A stretch of DNA of 64,000 nucleotides. It comes from Solwaraspora sp. WMMA2065 (lineage in GTDB: Bacteria > Actinomycetota > Actinomycetes > Mycobacteriales > Micromonosporaceae). A model generated the notes under the pieces. It saw only the letters and a list, made by a program, of their open reading frames with translations, did not search any database and was not told the origin of the DNA. This document shows, one piece after another, positions 52,213-61,955 of this stretch. The number at the start of each line of letters is the position of its first letter. Position 1 is the stretch's first letter. The DNA is taken from positions 4,836,001 to 4,900,000 of the forward strand of contig NZ_CP128361.1 in the NCBI RefSeq assembly GCF_030345075.1, in the 5' to 3' direction. The position numbers and the translations under genes are program-made.

Positions 52213-53361
52213 TCAGCTGCCATCGGGGGTGGTCGGCTTGGGCCGGCCACCGCCGGTGACCGAAGCCGTGCCCCGAGCCGGGGCGTCGGCCACCTGGCCA
52301 CTGGTCGGCTGCTCCGGCACCGGCGCGTCGCGGCCTTCAGCGGAGCCGGAGCCGGAGGCATCGTCCCGGCCATCGGCAGACGCGTCGGCGGCCGAAGCGC
52401 CGTCGTGGTCGCGGTCGGTGGCGGTGGCGGGCTGCCGGCGGGACATCTCCAGCCGCTGCGCGATCGCGGTGACCAGCACCGACCCGGCCAGGCCGGCGAT
52501 CACCGCGTACGGGGCGAGCAGATGCGCCGAGAGTTGCTCCGCCCGCGGTCCCACCAGCCGGGGGGCAGCCAGGAAGTACGCGGCGGCGATCAGCACCGGG
52601 CCGACGCCGCCGGAGATCGCGGCGCCCACCCGGCGACGCGCGTCGCGGGCGGCCGGCCAGGCCGAGACCGCGCCGATGATGAACGCCGAACCCAGTGACA
52701 GCGCCGCCCCAGGTAGGTAGATGTTGCGGAACCAGTACTGTTCGCTGTCCGCAGTGATCTGCCAGACGCCGAGTTGGGCGCTGGTCAGCCCGGTGCCGGA
52801 GATCACCGAGTCGATCACCGCGACCACCGCCAGCAGCCAGAGCCAGCCGACAGTGGCGATGGCGTTCGCCGCCGCCGCCCGGGAGGCGACCGCCCAGATC
52901 GCCATCAGCAGTCCGACGACCGCGCCCACCATCGCGTACCCGGCGGCGATGGTCTGTGGGGAGAAGGTGTCGGCCCGGGTCGCGCTGCGCGCGGGTACGG
53001 CGATCAGGGCGACCGTGAGCATTCCCCCGATCGCGGCCGCTGCGGCCAGGGCGAGTCGCCACAGGCTTGCGGTCAGCAGGCTGTCCGGCGTTCGATCCGG
53101 ATCGGCGCCGGCCGACGGTTCCGAGTTGGGAGGTGACGGCGCGAGCCGGTCCGCGACGACGGCACCCATCACCACCGAGGTCGCCGTGATCCACGTCGCC
53201 CAGGCGAGGCTGGCGACCCAGGAAGCCTCTCCTCCGCCGTCAACTGACGGTAACCAGGCAACTATGCCGAGGCCGTAGCCCAGACCGAGCTGCGCGGCAC
53301 CTGCGCCCGCAGCGATGCCGGTCGCCGTCGCGACCGATCTTCCCCAGCCTCGTACGGCCAT
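52213..53361 (-). CDS. Multi-pass membrane protein with disordered C-terminus
   Basis: A 382-residue protein with about 8 hydrophobic segments (for example AAAAAIGGMLTVALIAV and VGPVLIAAAYFLAAP). The last 80 residues are charged and low in complexity, which suggests a cytoplasmic tail. No family is recognised. ATG at 53361 is chosen; a GTG at 53415 is in frame. The gene upstream is divergent (PASTA protein). Confidence 0.7.
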   Translation of the reverse strand: MAVRGWGRSVATATGIAAGAGAAQLGLGYGLGIVAWLPSVDGGGEASWVASLAWATWITATSVVMGAVVADRLAPSPPNSEPSAGADPDRTPDSLLTASLWRLALAAAAAIGGMLTVALIAVPARSATRADTFSPQTIAAGYAMVGAVVGLLMAIWAVASRAAAANAIATVGWLWLLAVVAVIDSVISGTGLTSAQLGVWQITADSEQYWFRNIYLPGAALSLGSAFIIGAVSAWPAARDARRRVGAAISGGVGPVLIAAAYFLAAPRLVGPRAEQLSAHLLAPYAVIAGLAGSVLVTAIAQRLEMSRRQPATATDRDHDGASAADASADGRDDASGSGSAEGRDAPVPEQPTSGQVADAPARGTASVTGGGRPKPTTPDGS

Positions 53362-53500
53362 GCCGGGCACTGTAGCGGTAGTGGCGAACTCCGGCGACTC
53401 GTGGGCGTGGGGCACGCTGTCCGGCGGGCGGGTCGCTATCTTGAGCTCTACCGACAGTCACGCCCGGTGGCACGTACCGGTAGTACGGAGAGGACGAGTC

Positions 53501-54379
53501 ATGGCCGACAGACCGAGGGATCCTGCGGAGGACGGCTCGGCGGGGCGTGACGTCGGGGACTACACCAGCCAGCTGCCGCGGCCGGTCGACCCCTGGGCGA
53601 CCAGGGCCGGTGGGTCAGGTGACCAGGCCGAGTCGACCGGTGGGTCCGACCAGCCGCTCGGTCGGCCCGGCACACCGGGAGGCGACCCGGGGGCGACGGT
53701 CGCCGACCGGGGCGGGCACCTCGGCTCGACCGCACCCGACCTTCCGGCTGGTTCCGCCGCCGGTGGTGCTCGGGAGCCGGCGTGGTCCGGCCGGGCCGGG
53801 GTGCCGGTGCGCCCGGCGGCGGGTGGCGGCGGCACCGGCGACTGGCCGGGACCGGGCGGTACGGAAGGCGGCGGCCGGCCGTGGTGGCTGCCGATCCTGA
53901 TCGGTGTCCTGGTGCTGCTGCTGGTCGCGTTGGTCGGCCTGGTGATCTGGTGGGCCAGCACGCTGGACGACTCCACGGATCCGGGCGGGCCGACGCCGAC
54001 GGCTGCTCCGACCGCGACGGGGCCGACCTCGCAGCCGGAGACGGAGCAGCCCGAGCCGACCGAGGAGCAGCCGGAGCCGACCGAGGAGCAGACCAGTGAG
54101 GCGCCGCTGGTGGTCGTACCGACACTGACCGGGCTGTCGCTGGCGGACGCCCGTGCCGAGCTCGATGAGCGGGGCCTGGTGTACCGGCTGGAACAGCGCG
54201 GTTCGGACCAGCCGGCTGGCACGGTGCTCGAGACAGATCCGCCGACCGGAGCGGAGGTGCCGCCCGGTACTGAGATCCTGTTGGTGATCGCCGCGACCAA
54301 CTCCGAGCCGACGGGTCCGGCTGAACCGACCGGGTCGGTCGGGCCGACCGGTGAGCCGGGCGACGGAGAAGAGGACTGA
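53501..54379 (+). CDS. Single-pass membrane protein with one PASTA domain
   Basis: A 292-residue protein: a disordered N-terminus (1-125), one membrane helix (LPILIGVLVLLLVALVGLVI), an acidic Pro/Thr/Glu linker with a repeated EQPEPTEE unit, and a PASTA domain (VPTLTGLSLADARAELDERG to GAEVPPGTEILLVI). The C-terminus is low-complexity. PASTA domains bind peptidoglycan fragments. There is no kinase domain, so it may be a wall sensor or anchor. GGAGAGGA precedes the ATG. Confidence 0.85.
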   Translation: MADRPRDPAEDGSAGRDVGDYTSQLPRPVDPWATRAGGSGDQAESTGGSDQPLGRPGTPGGDPGATVADRGGHLGSTAPDLPAGSAAGGAREPAWSGRAGVPVRPAAGGGGTGDWPGPGGTEGGGRPWWLPILIGVLVLLLVALVGLVIWWASTLDDSTDPGGPTPTAAPTATGPTSQPETEQPEPTEEQPEPTEEQTSEAPLVVVPTLTGLSLADARAELDERGLVYRLEQRGSDQPAGTVLETDPPTGAEVPPGTEILLVIAATNSEPTGPAEPTGSVGPTGEPGDGEED

Positions 54380-54386
54380 GCCGGGG

Positions 54387-54674
54387 TCAGCTGGCCCGCG
54401 CCGACATCACCGCCGAAGCCGGCCGCCGGGCGGCTGTCCGACCCGGCCGGTCGGCCACCACCCGGAGCTGGCGTAGGCCGTCGATCTGGACGAAAATGGA
54501 GCGTCGGTCGACGGCCTCGCCGCTGGCGTTGAGTTCGTAGCCGTCCAGCCAGACCCAACCCTGGTAGGTCGGCCAGTCGTGGACCCGGATCACCCGGAAG
54601 AGGAGCGGCTCGAGGAACTGCACGCTTGCCGCACGGGTCACGTGGAGGACGTCTCCTGAGCGGGGTAGTAGCAC
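54387..54674 (-). CDS. Small hypothetical protein (95 aa)
   Basis: A 95-residue protein starting at GTG 54674. The central WPTYQGWVWLDGYELNASGEA looks like a folded beta domain. No family is recognised, but codon use is typical for the region and the length is plausible for a small actinobacterial protein. It converges on the PASTA gene with 7 bp between the stops. Confidence 0.6.
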   Translation of the reverse strand: MLLPRSGDVLHVTRAASVQFLEPLLFRVIRVHDWPTYQGWVWLDGYELNASGEAVDRRSIFVQIDGLRQLRVVADRPGRTAARRPASAVMSARAS

Positions 54675-55122
54675 CGCTACTCCTGTTCCGAGCTGCCGTT
54701 GTCCGATTGCTGCCGGGCATGCGGATTCGCACCGGGCACTGTCGGATGCTCCACCGGTGGAGCCGGTGGTCAGACGGGCACGGCGTTGTGGGTGTCCGGA
54801 CAGCAGGCACCGTCGCGGTACGGCGCAACCGCGGCGGATACGATCTTGGATGAACGCTGAGTGATCTGGGGCCTACGCAAAGGGTGCACTACCATCGCCT
54901 TCGATGCAAGTTGCAAAGTGGTTTTGGCGCGATGCGAAAATCACTCAGTCGATTGCTGCTTGAAGTCCTACGTGTACGGGCGGCAGACTGAACAGGCTTT
55001 CTTCCGCGTCGGCCTCCCTCCCCGTCCACGCACGACCGCTCGCGACGTAACCCCCGTCGCCCCTCAACCGCGTGCGCGGGGTCCGGCCGACTGCCCCATA
55101 CACCCCTGACCGGAGGTGACCG
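54675..55122. other. Intergenic region upstream of the XRE-DUF5753 gene
   Basis: This 448-bp region is less GC-rich around 54880-54960. CTGAGTGAT (54857) and ATCACTCAG (54940) form a 9-bp inverted repeat 74 bp apart. Reading frames here have no domain or SD. The promoter of the XRE gene is expected near its right end. Confidence 0.4.
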
Positions 55123-55998
55123 GTGACCGAGCGCCGAAGCCCAACCGTCCGTCGCCGCCGTCTCGGCGCCGAACTGCGCCGGCGGCGGGAAGCCGCGAAA
55201 GTCACGATCGATGCGGTGGCCGAACGACTGGAGTGCTCCGCCTCCAAGGTCTCCCGGATCGAGACGGGACACACCACCGCGACTCCCCGGGACGTCCGCG
55301 ACATGCTGGAGATCTACGGCGTGACCGGTGTCGAGGCCGAGGAGCTGGTGCAGATCGCCCGGGAAGCTCGGCAGAAGGGCTGGTGGCATCCGTACTCCAC
55401 GGTGCTCACCGGCGCGTACGTCGGGTTCGAGGCGGCGGCCCGGTCGGTCCGGGCGTACGAGCAGCAGGTGGTTCCCGGTCTGCTGCAGACCGCCGACTAC
55501 GCCCAGGCGATGATCCGCTCGGCCCGACCCGACATCACCGACGAAGAAGTTGCCCACCGCGTCCATGTCCGACTGAAGCGTCAGTCGTTACTGACACAGG
55601 AAGATCAGATCGATGTATGGGCGGTGCTCGATGAGGCGGTGCTGAGTCGGCCGGTCGGCGGCGACGCGGTGATGCGCGCCCAACTGCACCGCCTCGTCGA
55701 GGCGGCGGACCTGCCGAACGTGACCCTGCAGGTCCTTCCGTTCGAGGTGGGGGCACACGCGGGAATGGACGGGACGTTCACCATCCTCGACTTTCCGGAG
55801 CCCAGCGACGCGGATGTCGTCTACGCGGAGAACGCCACCGGTGGGCTCTTCCTGGAGAAGACCGAAGAACTACGCAAATACATATTTATCTTCGATCACA
55901 TACGCGCGGCGGCACTCACTCCCGAGGAGTCCGTCGCGATGATCGCTGAACGCGCGAAGGAGCCATTGTGGACATCGAGGTCAAGGGGCTTCGGGTAG
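55123..55998 (+). CDS. XRE-family regulator with DUF5753 (Scr1-like)
   Basis: A 291-residue protein. The N-terminal helix-turn-helix LRRRREAAKVTIDAVAERLECSASKVSRIE is followed by the DUF5753 domain (VPGLLQTADYAQAMI, LPNVTLQVLPFEVGAH). In actinobacteria such proteins pair with a small DUF397 protein and act as developmental or toxin-antitoxin-like regulators. GGAGGTGACC lies just before the GTG. Leu156 is a TTA codon, often a developmental control point. Its stop overlaps the DUF397 gene by 31 bp. Confidence 0.92.
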   Translation: MTERRSPTVRRRRLGAELRRRREAAKVTIDAVAERLECSASKVSRIETGHTTATPRDVRDMLEIYGVTGVEAEELVQIAREARQKGWWHPYSTVLTGAYVGFEAAARSVRAYEQQVVPGLLQTADYAQAMIRSARPDITDEEVAHRVHVRLKRQSLLTQEDQIDVWAVLDEAVLSRPVGGDAVMRAQLHRLVEAADLPNVTLQVLPFEVGAHAGMDGTFTILDFPEPSDADVVYAENATGGLFLEKTEELRKYIFIFDHIRAAALTPEESVAMIAERAKEPLWTSRSRGFG

Positions 55999-56195
55999 AC
56001 CTGACCCGTGCGGCCTGGCGAAAGAGCTCGCGCAGCGGGCCGAACTGCGACAACTGCGTGGAGATCGCGTTCGTCGACCAGGCCATCGCGGTTCGCGACT
56101 CGAAGAACCCGACCGGAGCGGTCCTGATCTTCACTTCCGACGAGTGGGACGCCTTCCTCGGCGGTGCCCGGGACGGCGAGTTCGACCTGGACTGA
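55968..56195 (+). CDS. DUF397-domain protein
   Basis: A 75-residue protein: WRKSSRSGPNCDNCVEIAFV, then VAVRDSKNPTGAVLIF-like and WDAFLGGARDGEFD, the standard DUF397 pattern. It works as the partner (antitoxin-like) of the XRE-DUF5753 regulator. GAAGGAG precedes the GTG at 55968. Confidence 0.92.
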   Translation: MDIEVKGLRVDLTRAAWRKSSRSGPNCDNCVEIAFVDQAIAVRDSKNPTGAVLIFTSDEWDAFLGGARDGEFDLD

Positions 56196-56197
56196 CC

Positions 56198-56236
56198 CAC
56201 GGTTGAGCCCCGGGCGCGTCCCGGGGCTCAACCGTG
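56198..56236. terminator. Bidirectional terminator hairpin
   Basis: CACGGTTGAGCCCCGGG and CCCGGGGCTCAACCGTG form a perfect 17-bp stem around CGCGT. It starts 3 bp after the DUF397 stop and contains the stop of the convergent membrane gene, so it serves both strands. Confidence 0.85.
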
Positions 56237-56758
56237 CCCAGCTTGCTCAGCCAGCGCGCTGTGCCGCAGCGCATGCCGCACCCCGACCGCGACCAGCAGG
56301 ATCACCGCCACCGTCAGCACCAGCGCGTCGGCCACCGCCCCCAGCCCTGGCACACCACCGAAGTACCGCGCCGCCACCGGCACCAGCGCCACCGCCGTCA
56401 CCTGCACCGGCAACGCCACCAACGGGTGCGCCGCGCGGGCCAGCAGCCCTGGCGGACTCGGCGCGGCGGGCGCGGTGACGAATGCCGCCGATCCGCCGTA
56501 CAGCCGCCGCAGGCGCGGCAGGGTCACCACCGCGACCGCCGCCGCCGGCACAGCGACCAGCAACACCTGTGCGCTGGCCGCCCCGCCACCGATCAACCCG
56601 GCGATCCCACCCAGGCCGGCCAGCACGAACGCGGTCAGCCAGCCGACCCGGCGCCGCAGCGCGGCCGGGCTGCCCGCCGACGGCAGCGACTCGGCGATCA
56701 CGGCGGCGGCGAGCCAGCCACCGGTCAACGCCAACCAGCCGACCAGAGCGATGTCCAT
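56228..56758 (-). CDS. Small multi-pass membrane protein
   Basis: A 176-residue protein with about five hydrophobic segments (for example VGWLTAFVLAGLGGIAGLIGG and ALVLTVAVILLVAVGV). No known family. The last 9 bases of the gene lie in the terminator stem. A His-containing C-terminus follows the last segment. Confidence 0.75.
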   Translation of the reverse strand: MDIALVGWLALTGGWLAAAVIAESLPSAGSPAALRRRVGWLTAFVLAGLGGIAGLIGGGAASAQVLLVAVPAAAVAVVTLPRLRRLYGGSAAFVTAPAAPSPPGLLARAAHPLVALPVQVTAVALVPVAARYFGGVPGLGAVADALVLTVAVILLVAVGVRHALRHSALAEQAGHG

Positions 56759-56867
56759 GCTCCGAATCCTGCCGGCCGGTCGACGTCGGCACCTCCGGGC
56801 GCAGCCCTGGTCGACCCCTCAACGGTCACCCGTAGGGGTGCCGGCAGGCTGAGTCGTCCGCTGGCTA

Positions 56868-57650
56868 CTACAGCGTCCGTACGTGGAAGCCACCGTCGAC
56901 GTCGAGCACCTGACCGGTGCTGAACGGCAGCAGGTCGGTGGCGACCGCCACCACCGCCCGCCCGACGTCGTCCGGCTGGCCCCAGCGGCGGATCGGCGTC
57001 AGACCCTGTTTGAAGATCAGGTCGTCGTACTTCGACTGGACCGGGCCGGTCATGTCGGTGGCGACGATGCCGGGCCGGATCTCGTAGACGTTGATGCCGT
57101 GCTCAGCGAGGCGGGCGGCGTACAACTGGGTGGTCATCGCCAGGCCGGCCTTGGCCACGCAGTAGTCGCCCCGGTTGACGCTCGCCGTGTAGGCGCTGAT
57201 CGACGAGACGATGACGATCTTCGGCGCGGTGACGGTGCCGGCCGCCACCATGTCGATCATGGCTCGGCTGACCTGCTGGGTCAGAAAATAGGGACCCTTC
57301 AGATTGATGTCGATCAGCCGGTCGAAGGACTCCTCCGTCGCGTCGAGCAGGTCCGCCCGCACATCTGGGGCCACACCGGCGTTGTTGACCAGCAGATCGA
57401 TCCGGCCGAAGGTCGCGACGGTCTGATCGACCAGCCGTTGCCGGTCCGCGCCGACCGACACATCCGCGCCGACCAGTAGCGCCCGCCGGCCGGCCGCCTC
57501 GATCTGCTCGCCGGCCTGCTGGGCTGCCGTCGCGTTCCGGGCGTAGTTGACCACGACGTCGTACCCGGCGGCGGCGAGCGACAGCACGATCCCGCGCCCG
57601 ATCCCCCGGGAACCGCCGGTGACGATGGCGACCCGCGCGGAGGCGGTCAC
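56868..57650 (-). CDS. Short-chain dehydrogenase/reductase
   Basis: A 260-residue SDR: cofactor motif [19 protein letters not shown], catalytic Ser in [10 protein letters not shown] and YCVAK (YxxxK). The GTG at 57650 overlaps the stop of the GH88-like gene (GTGA), so they are one operon. Given that partner, it may reduce a keto-sugar acid formed from unsaturated glucuronate, but a general 3-oxoacyl reductase is possible. Confidence 0.88.
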   Translation of the reverse strand: MTASARVAIVTGGSRGIGRGIVLSLAAAGYDVVVNYARNATAAQQAGEQIEAAGRRALLVGADVSVGADRQRLVDQTVATFGRIDLLVNNAGVAPDVRADLLDATEESFDRLIDINLKGPYFLTQQVSRAMIDMVAAGTVTAPKIVIVSSISAYTASVNRGDYCVAKAGLAMTTQLYAARLAEHGINVYEIRPGIVATDMTGPVQSKYDDLIFKQGLTPIRRWGQPDDVGRAVVAVATDLLPFSTGQVLDVDGGFHVRTL

Positions 57651-59092
57651 CGCCCGCCCCCGACGGTGCCCGCGCTGTCGGCGCTGCCCGTGCCGTCGGT
57701 GGCGTCGGCGTCGGCCGGGCCGAAGAACGTGTAGTACGGCTCGTCGCGGGCCACCCGCTGCAGGTAGAGCGCCAGTTCGCGGGCGTGGTAGTCGCCCCAC
57801 ATGCTCGACTCGCCGTGCGGCACCCGGCTGCCGGCCGGCACGTGGTCCCAGCCGTTCGGTCGGTGGTAGATCGAGTGCAGGATCAGTCCCTGGTGGCGGG
57901 TGTCAGTGCTCAGGTACGGCTCGTCGAACAGGGTGCCGGCCACGGTCAGCCCGGCCTGCCAGTAGCGGCGACCGGCGTCGGGCTGCCCGGCACCGGTCAG
58001 GTAGCGGCCGAGTCGCAGCAGCCCCTGTGCGCCGATGCAGGCGGCTGACGAATCGACCGGCTCATGATCGTTGTACGGGTCCGCCGGGCGATCCAGGTAG
58101 TCGCCGAGCGAGGCCAGGCCGGGTGCGCCGGTGTCCCAGTACGGGATGCCGTCGGTCGGGGTGTGTTCGAGGTAGAAGTCGCAGGTGGCGGTGGCGGCCC
58201 GCAGCATCATCGCGGTCACCTCGGCCCGCCCGCCGTACGGTTCGAGGTCGCCGTCCGGCAGCACGGCCAGGTATTCCAGCTGCTCCGGGAAGCCGAGCAT
58301 CGCCCAGGCCAGCCCGCGCGTCCAGGTGGTGAACGGTGAGTAGCCCTGCTGGGTGCTCGGGCAGCGGAACCGGCCGTCATTGACGTTGAAGATCGACTCG
58401 TGGGCGGTGCGACCCCGGATGTCGTAGCTGTCCCGCCCCTCGCCGTAGAAGACGTTGTACCGGGCGGTGTTGGTGGCATGCTCGATCAGCCGGCCGAGCA
58501 GCGAGATTCGCTCGTCCTGTTCACCCATGAGCGCGTGGCCGAGCAGGTGGGACACCGCCAGCGCACGGCAGGAGCGGATGGTGTCGACGAACAGCGACTG
58601 CGGCCCGTTGAACGAGTAGACGTAGCCGGTGCCGTCGGCGGTGTCCCGCCAGCGGGCCGCCTGGACCGCCCCGGTCAGCTTCAACGCCAGCTCGTAGAAG
58701 TCGCGCTCGGCCCGGTCGTGCGGGAGCCGCCCCTCGGCCATCAGCCGCCACAGGTTGCCGTACGTGCTGACATTGTTGAAGCCGTGGTCGTGCACGCCGA
58801 TGTGGCTGACGTGGCTGGCCATCACGGCGACGGTCAACTCGCGGGCGGAGTCCAGGAATCGCTGCTCGCCGGTGGCGTCGAACTGCAACAGGGCCGAACC
58901 GTACTGGAAGCCCTGGGTCCACTCGGTCCAGCCGCGCGCGGCGTACCGGCCGTCGACGGTGAAGACCGGCGACGCCGACCCGGGCGGGCAGGTCTTCTCG
59001 ATCGAGTCGATCTTGTGGGCGGAGGCTTCCCAGAGGCGGTCGATCCTGGGTTGCAGGCTGGCCGGGGTCAGCGAGTCGTCGATCCGAATCAT
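57647..59092 (-). CDS. Glycoside hydrolase family 88-like unsaturated glucuronyl hydrolase
   Basis: A 481-residue protein with an alpha/alpha-barrel pattern: [49 protein letters not shown] and [11 protein letters not shown]. It would release unsaturated glucuronic acid from oligosaccharides made by polysaccharide lyases. There is no signal peptide, so it acts in the cytoplasm on imported sugars. The first ATG at 59092 has a LacI-type operator 13 bp upstream, which implies sugar induction. It heads an operon with the SDR gene. Confidence 0.8.
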   Translation of the reverse strand: MIRIDDSLTPASLQPRIDRLWEASAHKIDSIEKTCPPGSASPVFTVDGRYAARGWTEWTQGFQYGSALLQFDATGEQRFLDSARELTVAVMASHVSHIGVHDHGFNNVSTYGNLWRLMAEGRLPHDRAERDFYELALKLTGAVQAARWRDTADGTGYVYSFNGPQSLFVDTIRSCRALAVSHLLGHALMGEQDERISLLGRLIEHATNTARYNVFYGEGRDSYDIRGRTAHESIFNVNDGRFRCPSTQQGYSPFTTWTRGLAWAMLGFPEQLEYLAVLPDGDLEPYGGRAEVTAMMLRAATATCDFYLEHTPTDGIPYWDTGAPGLASLGDYLDRPADPYNDHEPVDSSAACIGAQGLLRLGRYLTGAGQPDAGRRYWQAGLTVAGTLFDEPYLSTDTRHQGLILHSIYHRPNGWDHVPAGSRVPHGESSMWGDYHARELALYLQRVARDEPYYTFFGPADADATDGTGSADSAGTVGGGR

Positions 59093-59104
59093 CGGATCAG
59101 CATA

Positions 59105-59118
59105 GGAAAGCGCTTGCC
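59105..59118. promoter_or_regulatory. LacI-family operator
   Basis: GGAAAGCGCTTGCC contains the palindromic core AAGCGCTT, typical of LacI/CcpA-type operators. It lies just upstream of the GH88-like start. No LacI gene is in the window, so the regulator must be elsewhere. Confidence 0.6.
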
Positions 59119-59154
59119 TAGGCGGAAGACCTGACCACCGGACCCCACGTCCCG

Positions 59155-59550
59155 CTACGCGACGAGTTCGACCCGGCAGTACGCGCTCGCCGCGCGGGCG
59201 AGTTTGCCGTCGGCGGTCACCAGCGTCAGGGCGCGGCGTTCCGCGAGGGCGACGTAGGGGGCGTCGTACGCGCTGATGTTCGCCTTGACCTGCCACATCC
59301 GGGTGAGCAGGTCGTCGATCGGGACGGTGTCGACGCCGAGGCGGCTGATCCGGTCGACCGCCCGCGCCGCCGTCTCGTTGGTGATCTTTCCGCCGAGGGC
59401 GAGCCCTCGCATGACGGAGAAGACCTCGACCTTCCAGTGCTCCGGTGCCGCCCACTCGGGGTCTCGGCTCAGGACAACGCGGGCCTTGCGGCCGCGGTCG
59501 TCGCTGTAGACGAGCGCGCTGGCGAGGACCGAGGCGTCGACGACGATCAC
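59155..59550 (-). CDS. vapC: VapC-type PIN-domain toxin
   Basis: A 131-residue PIN protein. Asp5 in VVDASVLASAL, Glu in HWKVEVFSVMRGL, and Asp95 in NISAYDAPYVALAERRALTLVTADGKL form the acidic site. VapC toxins cut tRNA or rRNA. GTG start overlaps the antitoxin stop (GTGA), the normal VapBC order. Confidence 0.9.
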   Translation of the reverse strand: MIVVDASVLASALVYSDDRGRKARVVLSRDPEWAAPEHWKVEVFSVMRGLALGGKITNETAARAVDRISRLGVDTVPIDDLLTRMWQVKANISAYDAPYVALAERRALTLVTADGKLARAASAYCRVELVA

Positions 59551-59834
59551 CCGACGTCTCGCCCGGAGTGCGCGGAGTCCGGGAAATCCCGTTCAGCGCG
59601 GGAACGGGCGAGCAGGTCGGAGGCGTCCGGCGCGGTCGGTCCGGCTCCGCCGCTGCGGTCGTCGAGTTCGTCGCCGAGCTCGGTGAGGAGTTGCCGGTTG
59701 CGGCAGAAGTCGGCCTGACGGTTGAGGACTGCCAGCAGGTACGCCTGCAGCGACTGGCCGCGCTCGCGGGCCTGCTGGGCCAGGAGGTCCCGTACCTCCT
59801 CTGGCACGTCGCGGATGGTGAGCACTACAGCCAT
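59547..59834 (-). CDS. vapB: VapB/FitA-type ribbon-helix-helix antitoxin
   Basis: A 95-residue protein with an RHH start (VLTIRDVPEEVRDLLAQQARERGQSLQAYLLAVL) and an acidic C-terminal tail that would wrap around the toxin. It should repress the operon and neutralise VapC. ATG at 59834. Confidence 0.88.
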   Translation of the reverse strand: MAVVLTIRDVPEEVRDLLAQQARERGQSLQAYLLAVLNRQADFCRNRQLLTELGDELDDRSGGAGPTAPDASDLLARSRAERDFPDSAHSGRDVG

Positions 59835-59939
59835 GACTTCATTTTGAATGCGTTATGACTGCAGGGTCAAGTCAACCTCGGGATTGGCTGGTGGACTGTG
59901 AACCCGATCTCGCGCTCGCGCATAGAGATAGCTGAGAGG

Positions 59940-60620
59940 ATGCAGACAGGAAGGAAAGATGATCGTGAACCTATCGCCACCGCTGGGCTCCGGGTGAGGG
60001 GCATTGCGGCGGAGTCGACCAATGATGCTGCGATCATCGTCGCGTCGCTCGACGACCCCGATCGATTCGCGCAGGTGTACGAGAAGCACGCCGGGATGTT
60101 GTACGGCTATGCCTACCGACGGGTGGGCCGGGAGATTGCCGAGGACGTCGTCGCGGACGCGTTCGTGGCCGCGTTCCGCGCCCGGCACACCTACGACCCT
60201 GGCTATCCCAACGCGTTTCCGTGGCTGCTCGCGATCGTGCACCGTGAGTTGGCCCGACATTACCGCGCCGAGAGCGCCCGGTACCGGGCGTATCTGCGGG
60301 TGAAGCCCGACGGTGGCGAAGAGGCATTGGCGGATCGGGTGGCAGCCGCAGCGTCTGCCCAGGCGTGGCGAGGACCGTTGGCCACGGCGCTCGCCCGGCT
60401 CGGCCGCAAGGAGCGGGACGTGCTTCTCCTGGTTGCCTGGGGCGACCTGAGCTACGAGGAGGTCGCTCGAGTCATGCAAATCCCGATCGGCACGGTCCGA
60501 TCACGACTGAACCGGGCACGCCGCAGGATGCGGGACGTGTTGGAGAGCGACCCGGCCCGGAGCACTTTGACAGGTACTGAGCGCGAGGAGCGATGGTGGA
60601 GGAGATGGAGCAGGGCGTGA
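59940..60620 (+). CDS. ECF-type RNA polymerase sigma factor
   Basis: A 226-residue sigma factor: region 2 DRFAQVYEKHAGMLYGYAYRRVG, AEDVVADAFVAAF and FPWLLAIVHRELARHYR, then region 4 LARLGRKERDVLLLVAWGDLSYEEVARVMQIPIGTVRSRLNRAR. The true start may be later (a GTG at 59994). It is followed by a CU044_5270-type gene with overlapping codons, so the two are one unit. Confidence 0.87.
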   Translation: MQTGRKDDREPIATAGLRVRGIAAESTNDAAIIVASLDDPDRFAQVYEKHAGMLYGYAYRRVGREIAEDVVADAFVAAFRARHTYDPGYPNAFPWLLAIVHRELARHYRAESARYRAYLRVKPDGGEEALADRVAAAASAQAWRGPLATALARLGRKERDVLLLVAWGDLSYEEVARVMQIPIGTVRSRLNRARRRMRDVLESDPARSTLTGTEREERWWRRWSRA

Positions 60621-61621
60621 GTGAGATGGATCGGCTCAAGGAACTCGGTGCCGACTTGGCTCCGGACGCCGGGGATGCACCGACAGCCTGGCGTGACCGC
60701 ATCCTCGATGGACCCAGCCCGAAGACAGGAGTGCCGCGCGGCGGCACGGTATGGCCCGGCCGGCGGTTGAACCTCGGCCTAGCAGGAGCGGCATTAGCTG
60801 CCGTTCTCGTGTTCGCCACCGCAGCCGTAGGGGGCGGGTGGCCGGTAGGTGGATCAGCGCCATCGTCGGGCACGGCCGAGGCTTCTTCCATCCTGCGTAC
60901 CGCCGCCTTGGTGGCTCACGAAGCGGACCTCCCCGTCCCGGAAACTGGACAGTTCGTGTTCACCGAGACAGTGGCGAGCCCGATCAACCAGGTGCAGCAT
61001 CCGGACGGTGGCTTCACCATTAGAGACGGGCCGCGGGTATTGCGGCAGATCTGGCTTTCGGCAGACGGTGCTCAGGACGGATTGATCCGGGACAGGGCGT
61101 ACCAGCAGGACCAGGCCGAGCCAAACGACCTAGTGCTGCCGGCCTGCTCACCGAATCGTTCCGGTCCAGCCGCCGATCCGATCAGTGACCAGCCGTGTGC
61201 GCTGCAGCGGGGGTACGACGCGGAGATGCCGGACAGCCCAGCAGCGGTGCTCGACTGGCTCCGAGCCGATGTGTCTTCGGGGGGGGAAGCGCAGTCAGAG
61301 CTGCGGGTCACGTCCTCTGCCTCCCCAGGTGGCAGAGCAACTGATGCGCTCGTCTTCCAGCGGGCCGGTGAGTTGCTGGTCGGTGGTAGGTACCTCACCT
61401 CACCTCAGCGAAGCGCTTTGTTCGACGCGTTGGCCTCGCTGCCAGGCGTGACCGTCCGACAGCAGGCACGAGACCTTGCCAACCGGGATGGGGTAGCGGT
61501 GGGCATGCCCGAAGGGACGACGCTCATCTTCGATGCGACGTCGTTCGTGTTCCTCGGCACCACCAACAGCGCCCTGCTACGCCAGGTCATCGTGAACGAC
61601 GCAGGTAGGTCGCCGGCCTGA
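60617..61621 (+). CDS. CU044_5270-type membrane protein (probable anti-sigma-like partner)
   Basis: A 334-residue protein. A short N-terminal cytoplasmic part (MDRLKELGADLAPDAGD) and one membrane segment (LNLGLAGAALAAVLVFATAAV) precede a large outer domain with conserved RQIWLSADGAQDG and FVFLGT patterns. This is the family annotated CU044_5270 that follows ECF sigma genes in actinobacteria, and it may bind the sigma factor. GTG at 60617 overlaps the sigma stop by 4 bp. Confidence 0.82.
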   Translation: MSEMDRLKELGADLAPDAGDAPTAWRDRILDGPSPKTGVPRGGTVWPGRRLNLGLAGAALAAVLVFATAAVGGGWPVGGSAPSSGTAEASSILRTAALVAHEADLPVPETGQFVFTETVASPINQVQHPDGGFTIRDGPRVLRQIWLSADGAQDGLIRDRAYQQDQAEPNDLVLPACSPNRSGPAADPISDQPCALQRGYDAEMPDSPAAVLDWLRADVSSGGEAQSELRVTSSASPGGRATDALVFQRAGELLVGGRYLTSPQRSALFDALASLPGVTVRQQARDLANRDGVAVGMPEGTTLIFDATSFVFLGTTNSALLRQVIVNDAGRSPA

Positions 61622-61955
61622 CTGAGGCACGAACCATAATCGACGTTGTTACCATTCTGTTATCCGATCGCACTCTGTCACTCCTTCGGCTAACTCGGGT
61701 TAGATCTCCCCTGCTAGCCCTGGCATCAGGCGGTCGTCCTACAAGCACTCTCTATCATGTCGATCATGGAAGGCGAGCATGGCGCACCGCAATCCGCTCA
61801 AAAAACCTCTGTGCATCGGTAGATGCCGATACAATCGGCTGTGGGTCGACCGCCGTGGATCGACCTACGGGTGCCTGTCGCGATTGGTTTTAGCTTGCTA
61901 GGAAACAGCTTGCGTCACCCGTTCCAGTGTGTATGGAGCAGGGGGAGTCCAGATC
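61622..61955. other. Intergenic region upstream of the secreted I36-like gene
   Basis: This 334-bp stretch is less GC-rich than average. It has no convincing ORF, hairpin or known RNA. Its right end holds GGGGGAG (61940-61946) before the next start. Confidence 0.4.

Noticed and set aside
54861..55109. 82-codon frame upstream of the XRE-DUF5753 gene
   Set aside because: No SD, no domain-like sequence, and it occupies the expected promoter region.
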